Shown here: one piece after another, positions 11,328-19,290 of the stretch
How the letters are laid out: each line of letters begins with the position of its first letter
How positions within the stretch are numbered: position 1 is the first letter of the stretch
Assembly: GCA_963758335.1 (NCBI GenBank)
Contig: CAVWVF010000004.1
Location: forward strand, 310,001 to 374,000
Length of the DNA: 64,000 nt
DNA from: Roseiarcus sp963758335
GTDB taxonomy: Bacteria; Pseudomonadota; Alphaproteobacteria; Rhizobiales; Beijerinckiaceae
Direction: 5' to 3'
Made by a program: the position numbers and the translations under genes
The notes under the pieces: model-generated
What the model saw: only the letters and a program-made list of their open reading frames with translations
What the model was told of the DNA's origin: nothing
Database searches by the model: none

Positions 11328-11829
11328 TTCACGGAAGAGTTTCGCTCGCGTTGGCGTAGAGGACGCCGTCCGTGACTCGCCTGTCGAGAAGCGCACGGAG
11401 GTGATGATGTCCCCGCCGTCGTCCTCGCCAGTTCGGCTATCCGTTGTCGTTTCGTGGACAGGTTCGCGGAGCCCAAGGTCTCCTCCCGTGTTTCCCGGCA
11501 ACGGCTCTCATCCCGTGGCGCCCCCCTTCCCTCGCGCGGGTCCCGGTGAGCCCAGTTCCCCGCGGTCAGCGGTACTATGAAGGCGCTACGACTTCCCGCC
11601 TGCGCGTCCCCGGTCGCTTATCTGTTTCGCTTCCGGGGTCCGCGCGATCCTCCGCTTTTCGTGCTCGCCTTGGCGGCGCTCCCGGATGGTTGGAGGACCC
11701 AGCCGGGCCAGGGCATTTGGTCAGCCGGCCGCCCATTTGCCGGCACACTCTCACTCGGACGCAGGCGGGATCTCACAGGTTCCCAGGCGATCCGTCCCAT
11801 GCCTTTGCCCCGGTCCAAGACCCCGGCCG

Positions 11830-12535
11830 TCATCGCAACACCGCGAAGCGTGCGGTGCGTGTGGGCGGAGATGAGATGGCGTTGGACGTTGAAAGTGTTG
11901 TAGACGGCGGCGTGCGTGGAAAGAAATTTCTGGGCTGAACCCGGGCTCTTGAACCGCTGCATCTTGCGCTCCCGCCGTCGGGTCGGCTGGTGCGAATTCT
12001 CGGCCCGATTGTTCTTCCATCGCCCGCGGTCATGCAGGTGGTCGATGCCGAGATCGTGGGTCGCTGCGCGGTAGGACCGCAAATCATCCGTGACCAACTG
12101 CTCAGGAGCGACGGCGTATTTCCTTAGAAGTTTGCGCATCAGTTTCAACGCGGCGTGCTTGTTGCGCTTGGACTGGACCAGCACATCCAGAACCTCGCCC
12201 TCGGCGTCGACGGCGCGCCACAGGTAAACCATGCGCCCATCGATTTTCAGATAGACCTCGTCCAGATGCCAGATCGAATGCGGTTTGGGACGGCGCTTTC
12301 GCGATTCCGCTGCAATGATCGGTCCGAAATGATTCACCCAGCGTCGGACTGTTTCGTAAGAAATTACAATTCCACGCTCCGCCAACAAATCCTCGACGTC
12401 ACGAAAGCTAAGCGTGAACCGGAGGAGATAGAGCCAGATCGCCTGATGAATGATCTCCGGAGGGAACCGATATCCGGAGTAGCTGATTTTCGTCATGCTC
12501 TTTGGCTACCAAGCCGCCGACGACGTGACAACGCC
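11830..12535 (-). mobile_element. IS6-family element, copy 2 (3' truncated)
   Basis: The transposase starts at 12496 and carries all catalytic residues (WHLDEVYLKIDGRM, LVTDDLRSY, NNRAENSHQPTRRRERKMQR). Its last nine or ten residues are replaced where the intron segment begins at 11829, so the frame runs on into intron sequence to a stop at 11618. It has an extra Leu (LYLLRF) compared with copy 1. The right end (GGCGTTGTCACGTCGTC read inward) is at about 12535 and abuts an interrupted gene. No second end is present. Confidence 0.85.
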
Positions 12536-13309
12536 GCTGAACGAGGAGATGGTTGGTCTCAGCGATCTCGGTCGCGATCTCGCGGTTGACCGAGTTGGGC
12601 GGCATGGAGGCGAGCTGCGCCGCGTAATTGGTGCTCGCGTAGCGGCGATTGGCGTCCAGCATCAGGGCCTGCAGCCAGGAGGCGGTCGCGGTGGGGTCAG
12701 GCCCTCGTTCTGCATCTCCTGCTGTTGGGTGCTCGTGAGCGTGACCGAGGGCGATTGGACGCCGATCGCGTAGTTCGTAACAGCGTGCGCGAGGGACATG
12801 CGGGCGTTATAGGCGCGGCGCTTGGCGGCGGCGTCGGCGCCGATCGCCGAAGAGAGTTGGTCTCCGCGAAGCGCGGCCGGAACCACAGGCTGCAGGAGCA
12901 TCGTGGCGTAGTCGTTCGCAGCGTTCACGCCATCCTGACCGTTGAGCGTTCCGGAGCCGAAAAGGGTCGAGGCGCGCTGGTCTCCGTTAGGATTCTGCGA
13001 GACGCTGCAGAGGCCGGCCGCCGCCTCGACCGACGAGCAATAGCGTGCAAAGTGGAGTTCGTTATTGGCCTGAGTTGCCTGCGCGGAGCCGTAATAGGCC
13101 GGCTGGTTTTGCCCGGCCTCGCCGCGATTGTCGGTCACGGCCGAGATCGACTGGGCGACCTTCCAGCTCTGGGCGGCGCCCGTGACGACGGCCTGGCCGC
13201 CGTCAAGAGCGGCGCAGTTCAAAGACCCGACGGTGTGTTCATCGCGGATCTGCGCATTGCGGAAATCCCGCTGGACGCGGGTCATCGCCAGGTTTGATCC
13301 ATTCAACAA
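12536..13309 (-). pseudogene. Conjugation/secretion-like protein fragment, interrupted
   Basis: About 200 residues read AALDGGQAVVTGAAQSWKVA, RYCSSVEAAAGLCSVSQNPN, DYATMLLQPVVPAALRGDQL and YNARMSLAHAVTNYAIGVQS. After a one-base frameshift near 12672 the read continues ATASWLQALMLDANRRYAST and NSVNREIATEIAETN, until the IS6 end at 12535. The composition (small, Ala/Asn/Gln rich, paired Cys) recalls periplasmic TraW-like conjugal-transfer proteins, but this is a resemblance only. The N-terminus lacks a signal peptide and abuts the mini-transposon at 13322, so both ends are probably missing. Confidence 0.45.
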
Positions 13310-13321
13310 TTGGGAGTGCGC

Positions 13322-13860
13322 TGTCGCGCTGCACTTAAACGTGAGACGCCGGATTCAATGTTTTCAAGTGCTTCGTTTTGCAGTTAAATTGAGACTTTGT
13401 AGTTAAATATGGGACTCGGCCTTCCGTACCGTACTTAATTTGAGAATGAGGGCCCGCAATGTTGGTGAAATTTGCGTGGTCCAAGTGGACAATCTGCAAG
13501 GCGACAATGACGAGCAAAGGCGCTGGCAGGAAACCTGCGGGCGAGAGGAGGCCATACGCGATCTGCTGAGCAGAAATCCGGAGGGTCTGAAGGGTAGGGA
13601 CGTCATGGACTTGGCTTGGGAATTGGGGGCTCAGCCGCGACCCGACCGAAAAAACATTGCAGAAGTCCAAGGTCGGACGATAGGGGCCTTCCACGCTCAT
13701 TTCGAAGCCATTGCCGCCGGCATTCTCGCACCGAATCAGCCCGAAATCTTGAGTCTCATTTATGCAGCTAATTTGAGACTCAGGCTGCCCTGGAATCTCA
13801 CCTTTAACTGCAGTGATGTTCGCCAACGGGCGCAATCTCACGTTTAAACGCAGCGCGACA
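13322..13860. mobile_element. Mini-transposon with Mu/TniA-type ends
   Basis: A 539-bp element flanked by near-perfect inverted repeats: TGTCGCGCTGCACTTAAACG on the left and, read inward on the right, TGTCGCGCTGCGTTTAAACG, both continuing TGAGA. Further inside are repeated variants (CAGTTAAATTGAGACT, TAGTTAAATATGGGACT and ACTTAATTTGAGA on the left; CAGTTAAAGGTGAGATT on the right). This is the arrangement of multiple transposase sites seen at Tn5053/Tn7-like ends. The inside keeps only an N-terminal transposase remnant. No target duplication was found. Confidence 0.68.
13440..13847 (+). pseudogene. TniA/Mu-type transposase N-terminal remnant
   Basis: The frame reads QRRWQETCGREEAIRDLLSR, PEGLKGRDVMDLAWELG, then loses similarity. 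The first 60 residues fit the N-terminal helix-turn-helix region of TniA/TnsB-like transposases (a WREA-type box followed by AWELGVS-type recognition helix). The DDE core is absent and the C-terminal half reads through the right end of the element. It is an internal-deletion relic rather than an active gene. The start codon at 13440 is arbitrary. Confidence 0.55.
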
Positions 13861-14008
13861 ACGTGACAAAGCCATGGCTGCCGACGTCAGACGCGTGTCG
13901 GTGCTGGATTTCTGCCGTACGTGCTCTTTCGGCTGTGACCACCCTTGCAGTCGACGGGAAGTGAGATACATTATGGAGAGCATCCTCTAAGCAATCTCAC
14001 GGTGGGAT

Positions 14009-14836
14009 ATGACCGACACGCTTTTCTCCGAATTTCTGATGGTCGACCGGGTCGTCGCGCGACCGAGCGGCCGCACCCCGTCGCGTTCCTCAGCGGGTCG
14101 TCTTGGTGGAACTGAGCGCAGCCCAACTGAAGAGAACCTACGCGAGGCTTTCTCTAAGGCATTCCTGCAGGCGGTGGAGCTGACGGTGCCGGCTAAGGCG
14201 GAGCTCGCCGAAAGGTCGGCAGCCGAGCTGGCGGAGCTGGCGGCTGCGTTCGCCGATATCGCCGTCGGCGGCTCGGTGGTTTTGCGCCTAAAGCCCGATC
14301 TTGCTGAAGGTCAGCGGGGTGCGGTTCGGACGTTTCTCGAAATACTTGTTCGCGTTAGCGAGACACTGGAGGGAACTCGGCTGGAGACCGCGATTGGCAA
14401 GCTCGCAGAGGTGATCCTGCCGGATGAACTCGCGGACGCGCGGGGCGCACTTGCTTCCGATAATCTGGAGCTGCGCGATCGATTTATCTCGGAGACACCG
14501 CAGCTGACGAGCGCCGAAGTCGGGGTCAGAGCGGGTCACCAGACCAAGAATCCGTACGCATCGGCCGCGCGATGGAAGAAGTCGGGTGACATCTTCTCTG
14601 TGCATCACCGCGGCACTGAATATTTCCCAGCGTTCCAGTTTCGAGACGGACGTCCGCACCCGACAGTCAAGAAGGTACTTGCGGCGCTTCCCAATCACCT
14701 ATCAGCTTGGCAGCGGGCATTTTGGTTCGTCTCGACCAACGGATGGTTGGATGACAAGTCACCGGCAGCTGCACTGGATGACGTCAACGCGATGGTTGCG
14801 GCTGCAAAGCATGAGAGTCAAGAGGTGGTTGGGTGA
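14009..14836 (+). CDS. Putative antitoxin of a RES toxin pair (long type)
   Basis: A 275-residue protein directly preceding a RES-domain toxin; the stop overlaps the toxin start by 4 bases. The last 70 residues (FRDGRPHPTVKKVLAALPNH, WQRAFWFVSTNGWLDDKSPA, LDDVNAMVAAAKHE) match the pattern of the MbcA/ParS/Xre (DUF2384-like) toxin-binding domain, including the W-L-D-x-K-x-P box. The N-terminal 200 residues are not the usual short helix-turn-helix. They contain a Glu/Ala-rich helical region and a segment near residue 165 (TSAEVGVRAGHQTKNPYASA) resembling a DNA-binding helix. Likely role: neutralises the toxin and represses the operon. The length is about twice that of typical antitoxins. Confidence 0.7.
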   Translation: MTDTLFSEFLMVDRVVARPSGRTPSRSSAGRLGGTERSPTEENLREAFSKAFLQAVELTVPAKAELAERSAAELAELAAAFADIAVGGSVVLRLKPDLAEGQRGAVRTFLEILVRVSETLEGTRLETAIGKLAEVILPDELADARGALASDNLELRDRFISETPQLTSAEVGVRAGHQTKNPYASAARWKKSGDIFSVHHRGTEYFPAFQFRDGRPHPTVKKVLAALPNHLSAWQRAFWFVSTNGWLDDKSPAAALDDVNAMVAAAKHESQEVVG

Positions 14837-15477
14837 CCACACCGAGCTTGCCGCGACCGCCCTCTCACTTTCCCAGCATCAATACGCAGATAATCAGGCC
14901 AGACGAGATTCTTCATCGCACGCATGCTTCGGATTTCCGGCCGGCACAGTTCAACCCCTGCAAGGGACAAGCCACACGCTTTGCGCCCTTTCTGGATGAC
15001 AATGGCACCTGCGTTCCGACGCTTTATGCGGCTACGAACAAAGAAGCGGCGGCCTTTGAATTGATTTTTCACGACATCGAGCCAAATGCCCGGTTCAAGA
15101 CGGTGCGGCTCGACGTCGTCGAATCACGGAGCGTCAGCAAGATCACGCCAAAACGCGACATTCTCGTCGCGAGCCTTTTCGCACCCGATTTGAAAGCATG
15201 GGGAATCGCTCGCACCGACCTCATTGATACGCCGAAATCGACCTATCCCCAGACTGTTCTGTGGGCGGAGGCGATCCATCACGCACGATCCGACGTAGCC
15301 GGCTTGATCTGGACGTCGCGCCAATGTGATCCCGAGCGATGCGTGATCCTGTTCGAGGATCGCGTCGATGAGTCAGCATTCGATGTGCTCGACTGTATTG
15401 AGGTGAGCGCCGACGCCAACCTCTTGCTCGAGTTGCGTGGTTTCGGGCGGCGCGCAGGTATTACCATCGTCTCGTAA
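14833..15477 (+). CDS. RES-domain toxin (NAD+-depleting)
   Basis: A 214-residue RES-family protein. Members are ADP-ribosyltransferase-fold toxins that degrade NAD+ (as in MbcT) and arrest growth when not bound by antitoxin. The motif order fits: RPDEILHRTHASDF with the conserved Arg, FNPCKGQATRFAP, CVPTLYAATNKEAAAFE with the conserved Tyr/Glu, LFAPDLKAWGI, and a late Ser-containing LIWTSRQCDPERCVILFEDR (family R-E-S residues). It begins with GTG inside the antitoxin stop (translation coupling). The pair sits between mobile elements, as usual for plasmid or island toxin-antitoxin loci. Confidence 0.85.
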   Translation: MTTPSLPRPPSHFPSINTQIIRPDEILHRTHASDFRPAQFNPCKGQATRFAPFLDDNGTCVPTLYAATNKEAAAFELIFHDIEPNARFKTVRLDVVESRSVSKITPKRDILVASLFAPDLKAWGIARTDLIDTPKSTYPQTVLWAEAIHHARSDVAGLIWTSRQCDPERCVILFEDRVDESAFDVLDCIEVSADANLLLELRGFGRRAGITIVS

Positions 15478-15642
15478 CGCACGGCGGTCACCAGAGCCTG
15501 GGAGCGCTTGGCAATCTACCCTGCGCATGGCCGCCTCCGTCTGGTCCTTTTGACCTGATTCGCCTGGCGGTCGGGGTTGCGCAGCCGAGGCGAGCGATAT
15601 CGCGGGGCTTTGGTAGCGCATGGATTCGCTCTCAAACCTGAG

Positions 15643-15785
15643 GGCATTGTCACGTTGGCAAGTTTTACTTGTCAATCGCGCGATGCGCTTATGGGCCGTA
15701 TACAGGGAAATCAAAGGGTTGGAGAGTTCGGGAGTAGCGCCGGACATCTTCAGAATCCGCTATACTTGCTCGACGTGACAATGCC
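15643..15785. mobile_element. 143-bp miniature inverted-repeat element
   Basis: The ends read inward are GGCATTGTCACGTTGGCAAG and GGCATTGTCACGTCGAGCAAG. The first 13 bases are identical to each other and match the ends of the IS6-family elements in this window (GGCATTGTCACGG). The interior has no coding potential. Probably a non-autonomous element moved by the IS6-type transposase. No 8-bp target duplication is visible. Confidence 0.6.
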
Positions 15786-15931
15786 GTTCAAGGTGCTCTC
15801 GGTCAGCACGGAAAGTGAGGCAGATAAGTCTAGCTCTTAAGTCTACGCATTGACCGTTAGACCTTAGTGGCGCAGCATTGGTTCTTGGTTGCGCCACTAG
15901 CCTGTGGTTTGGGTGACTATGCGGCGCGGCA

Positions 15932-16140
15932 CTAATAGCGGCGATAGTAGGGATGATAGCCGTAGCGACGGGCGTATGGGTGATAGCCATAGGGACGCGC
16001 GTAGGGATGGGCGTATGGATGATAGCCGTAGGCACCGTAGGCCCCATACACGCGCGGCGCGGCAACGCCATAGCCGCCCATAGGGATGCAGCGTCCGTAG
16101 GGTCCACGAGTTCACCCGGGACCGCAACGCCAGGTCCGGC
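15932..16140 (-). pseudogene. Gly/Tyr/His-rich secreted protein fragment (GCG_CRPN-like)
   Basis: The minus strand encodes a tail with the repeated unit GYHPYAR/H-PY (three tandem GYHPY units) ending YHPYYRRY. It is preceded by GPYGRCIPMGGYGVAAPRVY and, before an in-frame TGA, RTWRCGPG. The CGPG...GPYGRC pattern is the prefix motif of small secreted repeat proteins (GCG_CRPN type) common in Hyphomicrobiales. The TGA falls between the two halves of this prefix and no signal peptide is found upstream. The gene is therefore broken or only a 49-residue peptide from ATG 16079-16081 is made. Confidence 0.55.
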
Positions 16141-16199
16141 AGGTTCAGCCAGTAGGCCAGCCCATCCCGTGGTCGGCCAGCGAAATAACAGAGCGAAAT

Positions 16200-16468
16200 C
16201 GCTAATCATCCGCCACCACGAAACTCTCAGTAAGGCGCTTGGATACGTCGACGGGATCGAAGACCTTACGAACACGCCGGACAGGGCGCAGTTGTATATG
16301 ACGCGGGCCGGCATTTTTACGCTGATGCAGCGCCCAACGCAGTGCGAGTGGCCGAGCCCGATGATCTTTTACATCGCCGAGGCGCGCGACGAAGATACCC
16401 GGCGCTTCGACGTCGCAGTCGGGTCCGACGGCAAAGCTCGCGCGACAGACTTGCTGGGAAACAGCTAA
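16200..16468 (+). CDS. Hypothetical protein fragment
   Basis: An open frame reads LTNTPDRAQLYMTRAGIFTL, CEWPSPMIFYIAEARDEDTR and ends at 16468. The composition looks protein-like, more so than the antisense frame, but no family is recognised and no clear start codon or ribosome site is present. It may be the 3' part of a gene cut on its left. Confidence 0.3.
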
Positions 16469-16491
16469 TATGTCCTCGATCAATCAGTTAG

Positions 16492-16692
16492 TTATATATC
16501 GCAAGCGATATGTTTCTTCGGAAATCGAGGCTGATGGGGACGCCTCGCCAGCTCGCAAATCTGGGCTGAATGTCGCTTCAATACAACCAACGAATTGGAG
16601 ACAGTCGATAGGCGGCCTTGGGCTCTGCGGCCGTCTTCCTGAGCCGCGCGTTCCGCCGGCGTGAGGCCCTTCAGTTTGCGGAAATCGACCAT
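16492..16692 (-). CDS. Small plasmid protein (MVDFRKLK-type), possibly truncated
   Basis: Starts MVDFRKLKGLTPAERAAQED after an upstream AGGCTTACAT context and runs 66 residues. The opening resembles the N-terminus of longer hypothetical proteins on Hyphomicrobiales plasmids. After about residue 25 the sequence turns irregular and the product is short, so the gene is probably cut or frameshifted. It lies immediately downstream of ssb on the same strand. Confidence 0.4.
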   Translation of the reverse strand: MVDFRKLKGLTPAERAAQEDGRRAQGRLSTVSNSLVVLKRHSAQICELARRPHQPRFPKKHIACDI

Positions 16693-16791
16693 GTAAGCCT
16701 CCAAAGGGCGAGGGGTTCGGGAGGGGCGGGGCGCGAGGCGTCCCGCCGGCGAGAGGTCGGGCGGGGAGGCTCTCGCCTCCCCGGGCGTTCG

Positions 16792-17142
16792 TCAGAAGGG
16801 GCTGTCGTCGGCGCCGGCGGCGTGGTTGGGGCCTTTGGTGAGGCGGCCGATCTGCTCGCAGGCGAGGGTGACGCCGTAGTGGGTTTCGCCGTTCTTCTCC
16901 CAACTCGTCTGCTCGAGGACGCCGGTGGCGCGGATGAGGTCGCCGGACTTGAGGTTCCGCTGGACGTAGGACTGCCGGGCGTCGTTGAACACGGTGATCT
17001 CGTTCCAGCGGGTGCGCTCCTGCCAGTCGCCGCGGTCGTCCTTGTAGGGGTAGCCGGAGGCGATGGTGACGCGGAGTGTCGTGCCGATTTTCTTGATCTG
17101 CCCGATGCGGCCGATGATCTGGAATTCCGCGCAGTGGCTCAT
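16792..17142 (-). CDS. ssb: Single-stranded DNA-binding protein (plasmid type)
   Basis: A 116-residue OB-fold protein. EFQIIGRIGQIKKIGTTLRV is the first strand pair, then RTRWNEITVFNDARQSYV with the signature W-x-E-I-x-V-F, LKSGDLIRATGVLEQTSW and ETHYGVTLACEQIGRL, with a short acidic tail ending DDSPF. The C-terminal D-D-x-P-F matches the protein-docking tip of SSB. It protects single-stranded DNA during plasmid replication and transfer. The ATG at 17142 is preceded at AGGAGAGAACC by a good ribosome site. An inverted-repeat leader element (17190-17385) lies just upstream. Confidence 0.9.
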   Translation of the reverse strand: MSHCAEFQIIGRIGQIKKIGTTLRVTIASGYPYKDDRGDWQERTRWNEITVFNDARQSYVQRNLKSGDLIRATGVLEQTSWEKNGETHYGVTLACEQIGRLTKGPNHAAGADDSPF

Positions 17143-17189
17143 GGTTCTCTCCTGTCTCGTTCTCGAGGGCGTCCGGCTCATCCGGGGGT

Positions 17190-17385
17190 CCCCTCGGTGA
17201 CGCCGAAGAAGCCCGGCCGAGAGCCGGCGCCGCACCCACGACTTGCGTGGGCCGGAGCGGAGCGGAGGACCGCGGAGGGCGGCGATTTTGTCTCGCGAGG
17301 AATTCGCCAAAGGCGAAGGGGAAAATCGTCGGCTGTAGCGGTTGCTGGGCCGGCCGGCCGGGCTAGGCGTCAGTAAACCGAGGGG
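17190..17385 (-). repeat. 196-bp inverted-repeat-bounded leader element, copy A
   Basis: Nearly the same sequence occurs at 19094-19290. Each copy is bounded by CCCCTCGGTGACGC on one side and its imperfect inverse (GCGTCA...ACCGAGGGG) on the other. Inside are a GC palindrome (GGCCGGCCGGCC) and a hairpin around CCCACGACTTGCGTGGG. Both copies lie 48 to 54 bp upstream of a minus-strand start codon. It could be a shared leader/promoter or a miniature mobile element. Confidence 0.7.
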
Positions 17386-18448
17386 ATCTACGGGTGAGAC
17401 GGGGGTCGTTGTCAGAGGGGGGCAGGAGGGGCCTTGAGCGTCGCGGGAAGGCGGGCTCAGGGCGCATGAAGGCTTGGGATCAAGTCGGCGCGACGCTCCA
17501 CGTCGCCGTTTGAGCTGGGGCGGGAGCCCCCCAACAAGGACGACCGCGGCGTCGGCGCGAACCTCTGCAGGGGGAGGCGATCGGCGTCGAAGTTGCGCGC
17601 CCTGGGTGGAGTCTGGCGGGGCAGGGGACGGCGGCCTCGTCTGCTGCGATCAGCGTCTGGGCGAGGCTGTGAGAACGGGAGAAGAACGGCGATACGGTGC
17701 GGCGCCAAACAGCCTCTGCGGCCGTCGGTCGTCCGAACGGCCAGGCGCAACGCCGGCGTGGATGGCGGGCCGCTGACGAAAAGCGGGTTTGGCGTTCGCG
17801 CCCTCATGGCCGAGGACGATGCGAAAGGGTTGAGAGGACCGAGGCGACGACGGGCCAGCGGACGATGGGCCAGCGGACGCCAGAAGAGAAGCACAACCCG
17901 TTTCAGAACGATAGCGATCGACGGGTGGTTGCGAGCGTTGTCTGGTGGAAGGACGTGATGGTGGGGATCGTGGCGCCGCGGCGGCGTGACGGGCGAAGCG
18001 CGTTGCTTGAGGTTCCGGAAGGTTCGCAGCCGACGCTGGCGCGGGGAGTGAGTTGCGCCAGCGTTTGCCGGCATTGGCGGGACCTGAGGCTTGCGGTCGA
18101 ATGGGCGTTGCCGGAGCTGGAATTCGAGGATGTGCGCGGGATTGTCGGCGAGTCGTTGCGCGATGGGAAAGGGCCGGCGGAGTGCGGGAGCATGCGCCGG
18201 TTTGGCGGCGATTTTGTCGGCATTGATAGTTTTCGGCATTGATAGTTTGAGGCGCCAAGCAGAGGATCGGCGCGAGGAATGGACTTTTCGCCCGGAAGGC
18301 GGACAGGGACCTGAGAAGGGTCGGTCTGACGCGCTCAGTCGACATGCGTTGCGCAGGCGTCAAGAGCGCGGTTGACCAGATTGGCTCCTGCGTCAAGGGT
18401 TGATAGGAAAGGCGGGGACCCGAACGGCCCCGCCTTCCCTTGAGTTGC
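17386..18448. other. 1-kb stretch without a supported gene
   Basis: Long open frames exist on both strands, for example 17697-18242 plus and 17457-18239 minus. None has a domain, a good start or protein-like composition; they are Arg/Pro-rich reads produced by high GC. It separates ssb from the 196-residue plasmid protein. A regulatory or decayed coding role cannot be excluded. Confidence 0.45.
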
Positions 18449-19039
18449 TCACGCGGCGTCGAAGGCCGAGAGCTGGGTCTTGAGCGAGCGCTGCTGGAGC
18501 GAGCCCTGGGCGTCGTCGTGGGCCTGGTAAGCCGCCCAGTTGTCGCCGGTGATCTGCTTGTGGGCCTCGACCGCGCCGTGGGCGGCGGCGAGGAGGGCGT
18601 GCGCCTGCATGGCCATGTCGGCTGCGAATTCCGCGATCCGGAGCGCTTTGGACTCGAACCCAGCGGGCGCCTCGGGCTCTTGGCCGCCGTCGGCGGCCCG
18701 GGCTGCGGCAGCGCGGGCCTCGGAGACCTTCTCGGAGTAGAAGCGGCCGGCGCCGACGGCTGAGGAGACCAGGGAGCCGACGATGCGCTGGAAGTGCATC
18801 TGGGTCGCTTTCTCGTTGAGGGCGCCGGCGAAACCGTCCGCCATGTCGTGGAGGGCGCGGGCGTGAAGCTCGCGGATGGCCTCGTAGTCGGGGGCGGTGA
18901 GGCCGAACTTTTCGGCGACGCGCTCGGCCTGCGCTGCGGTCGGGCAGAGGAGGGTGGCCATTTCGAAAGAGACGGGCCGGTTGGCGGCGGGCTTGGAGGA
19001 CTTGCCGGACTGAGCGGAAGCCTTGCGGTTCGAAGCCAT
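18449..19039 (-). CDS. Hypothetical plasmid protein, 196 aa, helical
   Basis: Not recognised. The protein has a Ser/Lys-rich N-terminal tail, then an almost entirely alpha-helical, Ala-rich body (RVAEKFGLTAPDYEAIRELH, GALNEKATQMHFQRIVGSLV, ALRIAEFAADMAMQAHALLA). There is no signal peptide or membrane segment. The start at 19039 has GAAAGGAT upstream. It follows the second copy of the repeated leader element, which it shares with ssb, suggesting the two genes are co-regulated. Codon use and composition match the neighbouring plasmid genes, so it is very likely a real gene. Confidence 0.7.
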   Translation of the reverse strand: MASNRKASAQSGKSSKPAANRPVSFEMATLLCPTAAQAERVAEKFGLTAPDYEAIRELHARALHDMADGFAGALNEKATQMHFQRIVGSLVSSAVGAGRFYSEKVSEARAAAARAADGGQEPEAPAGFESKALRIAEFAADMAMQAHALLAAAHGAVEAHKQITGDNWAAYQAHDDAQGSLQQRSLKTQLSAFDAA

Positions 19040-19093
19040 GGGTGTCGATCCTTTCAGAGTGCCGGGGGCCGTTGACGCTCATGTCAGCGTGTT

Positions 19094-19290
19094 CCCCTCG
19101 GTGACGCGAAAAAAGCCCGTCCGAAAGCCGGCGCTGCACCCGCGCTTGCGTGGGCCGGAGCGGAGCGGAGGACCGCGGAGGCCGGCGATTTTGTTTCGCG
19201 AGGAATTCGCCCGAAGGGCGAAGGGGAAAATCGTTGGCTGTAGCGGTTGCTGGGCCGGCCGGTCGGGCTAAGCGTCACGAAACCGAGGGG
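19094..19290 (-). repeat. 197-bp inverted-repeat-bounded leader element, copy B
   Basis: This is the second copy of the element at 17190-17385. It has the same terminal CCCCTCGGTGACGC inverted ends, internal CCGCTCCGCTCCGG, and hairpin with altered loop bases (CCCGCGCTTGCGTGGG). The compensated stem and drifted loops hint that structure is conserved. It lies 54 bp upstream of the 196-residue protein's start. Confidence 0.7.

Larger units (their letters stand above)
10069..11829 (-). mobile_element. Group II intron region, copy 1 (3' part deleted)
   Basis: These 1,761 bp repeat at 28375-30135 with only two differences seen (10102 C versus 28408 A; 11196 C versus 29502 T). On the minus strand the segment contains, 5' to 3', a structured non-coding region with a domain V hairpin (11294-11327), more non-coding sequence, and the first half of a reverse transcriptase. 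The 3' half, including the second domain V, is lost at the IS6 end at 10068. The 5' limit at 11829 abuts a truncated IS6 copy. Confidence 0.82.

Noticed and set aside
10529..11938. Series of overlapping plus- and minus-strand frames in the intron region
   Set aside because: This region is a structured RNA; the frames repeat in copy 2 and none has motifs.
12725..13297. 190-residue plus-strand frame
   Set aside because: It overlaps a protein-like minus-strand frame with Cys pairs and helical pattern; the plus read is Arg/Val/Gly rich without motifs.
15950..16050. Possible CRISPR-like short repeats
   Set aside because: The repetition encodes tandem GYHPY units on the minus strand, with no spacers of regular length.
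17457..18396. Long frames on both strands between ssb and the 196-residue gene
   Set aside because: No start signals, domains or protein-like composition on either strand.
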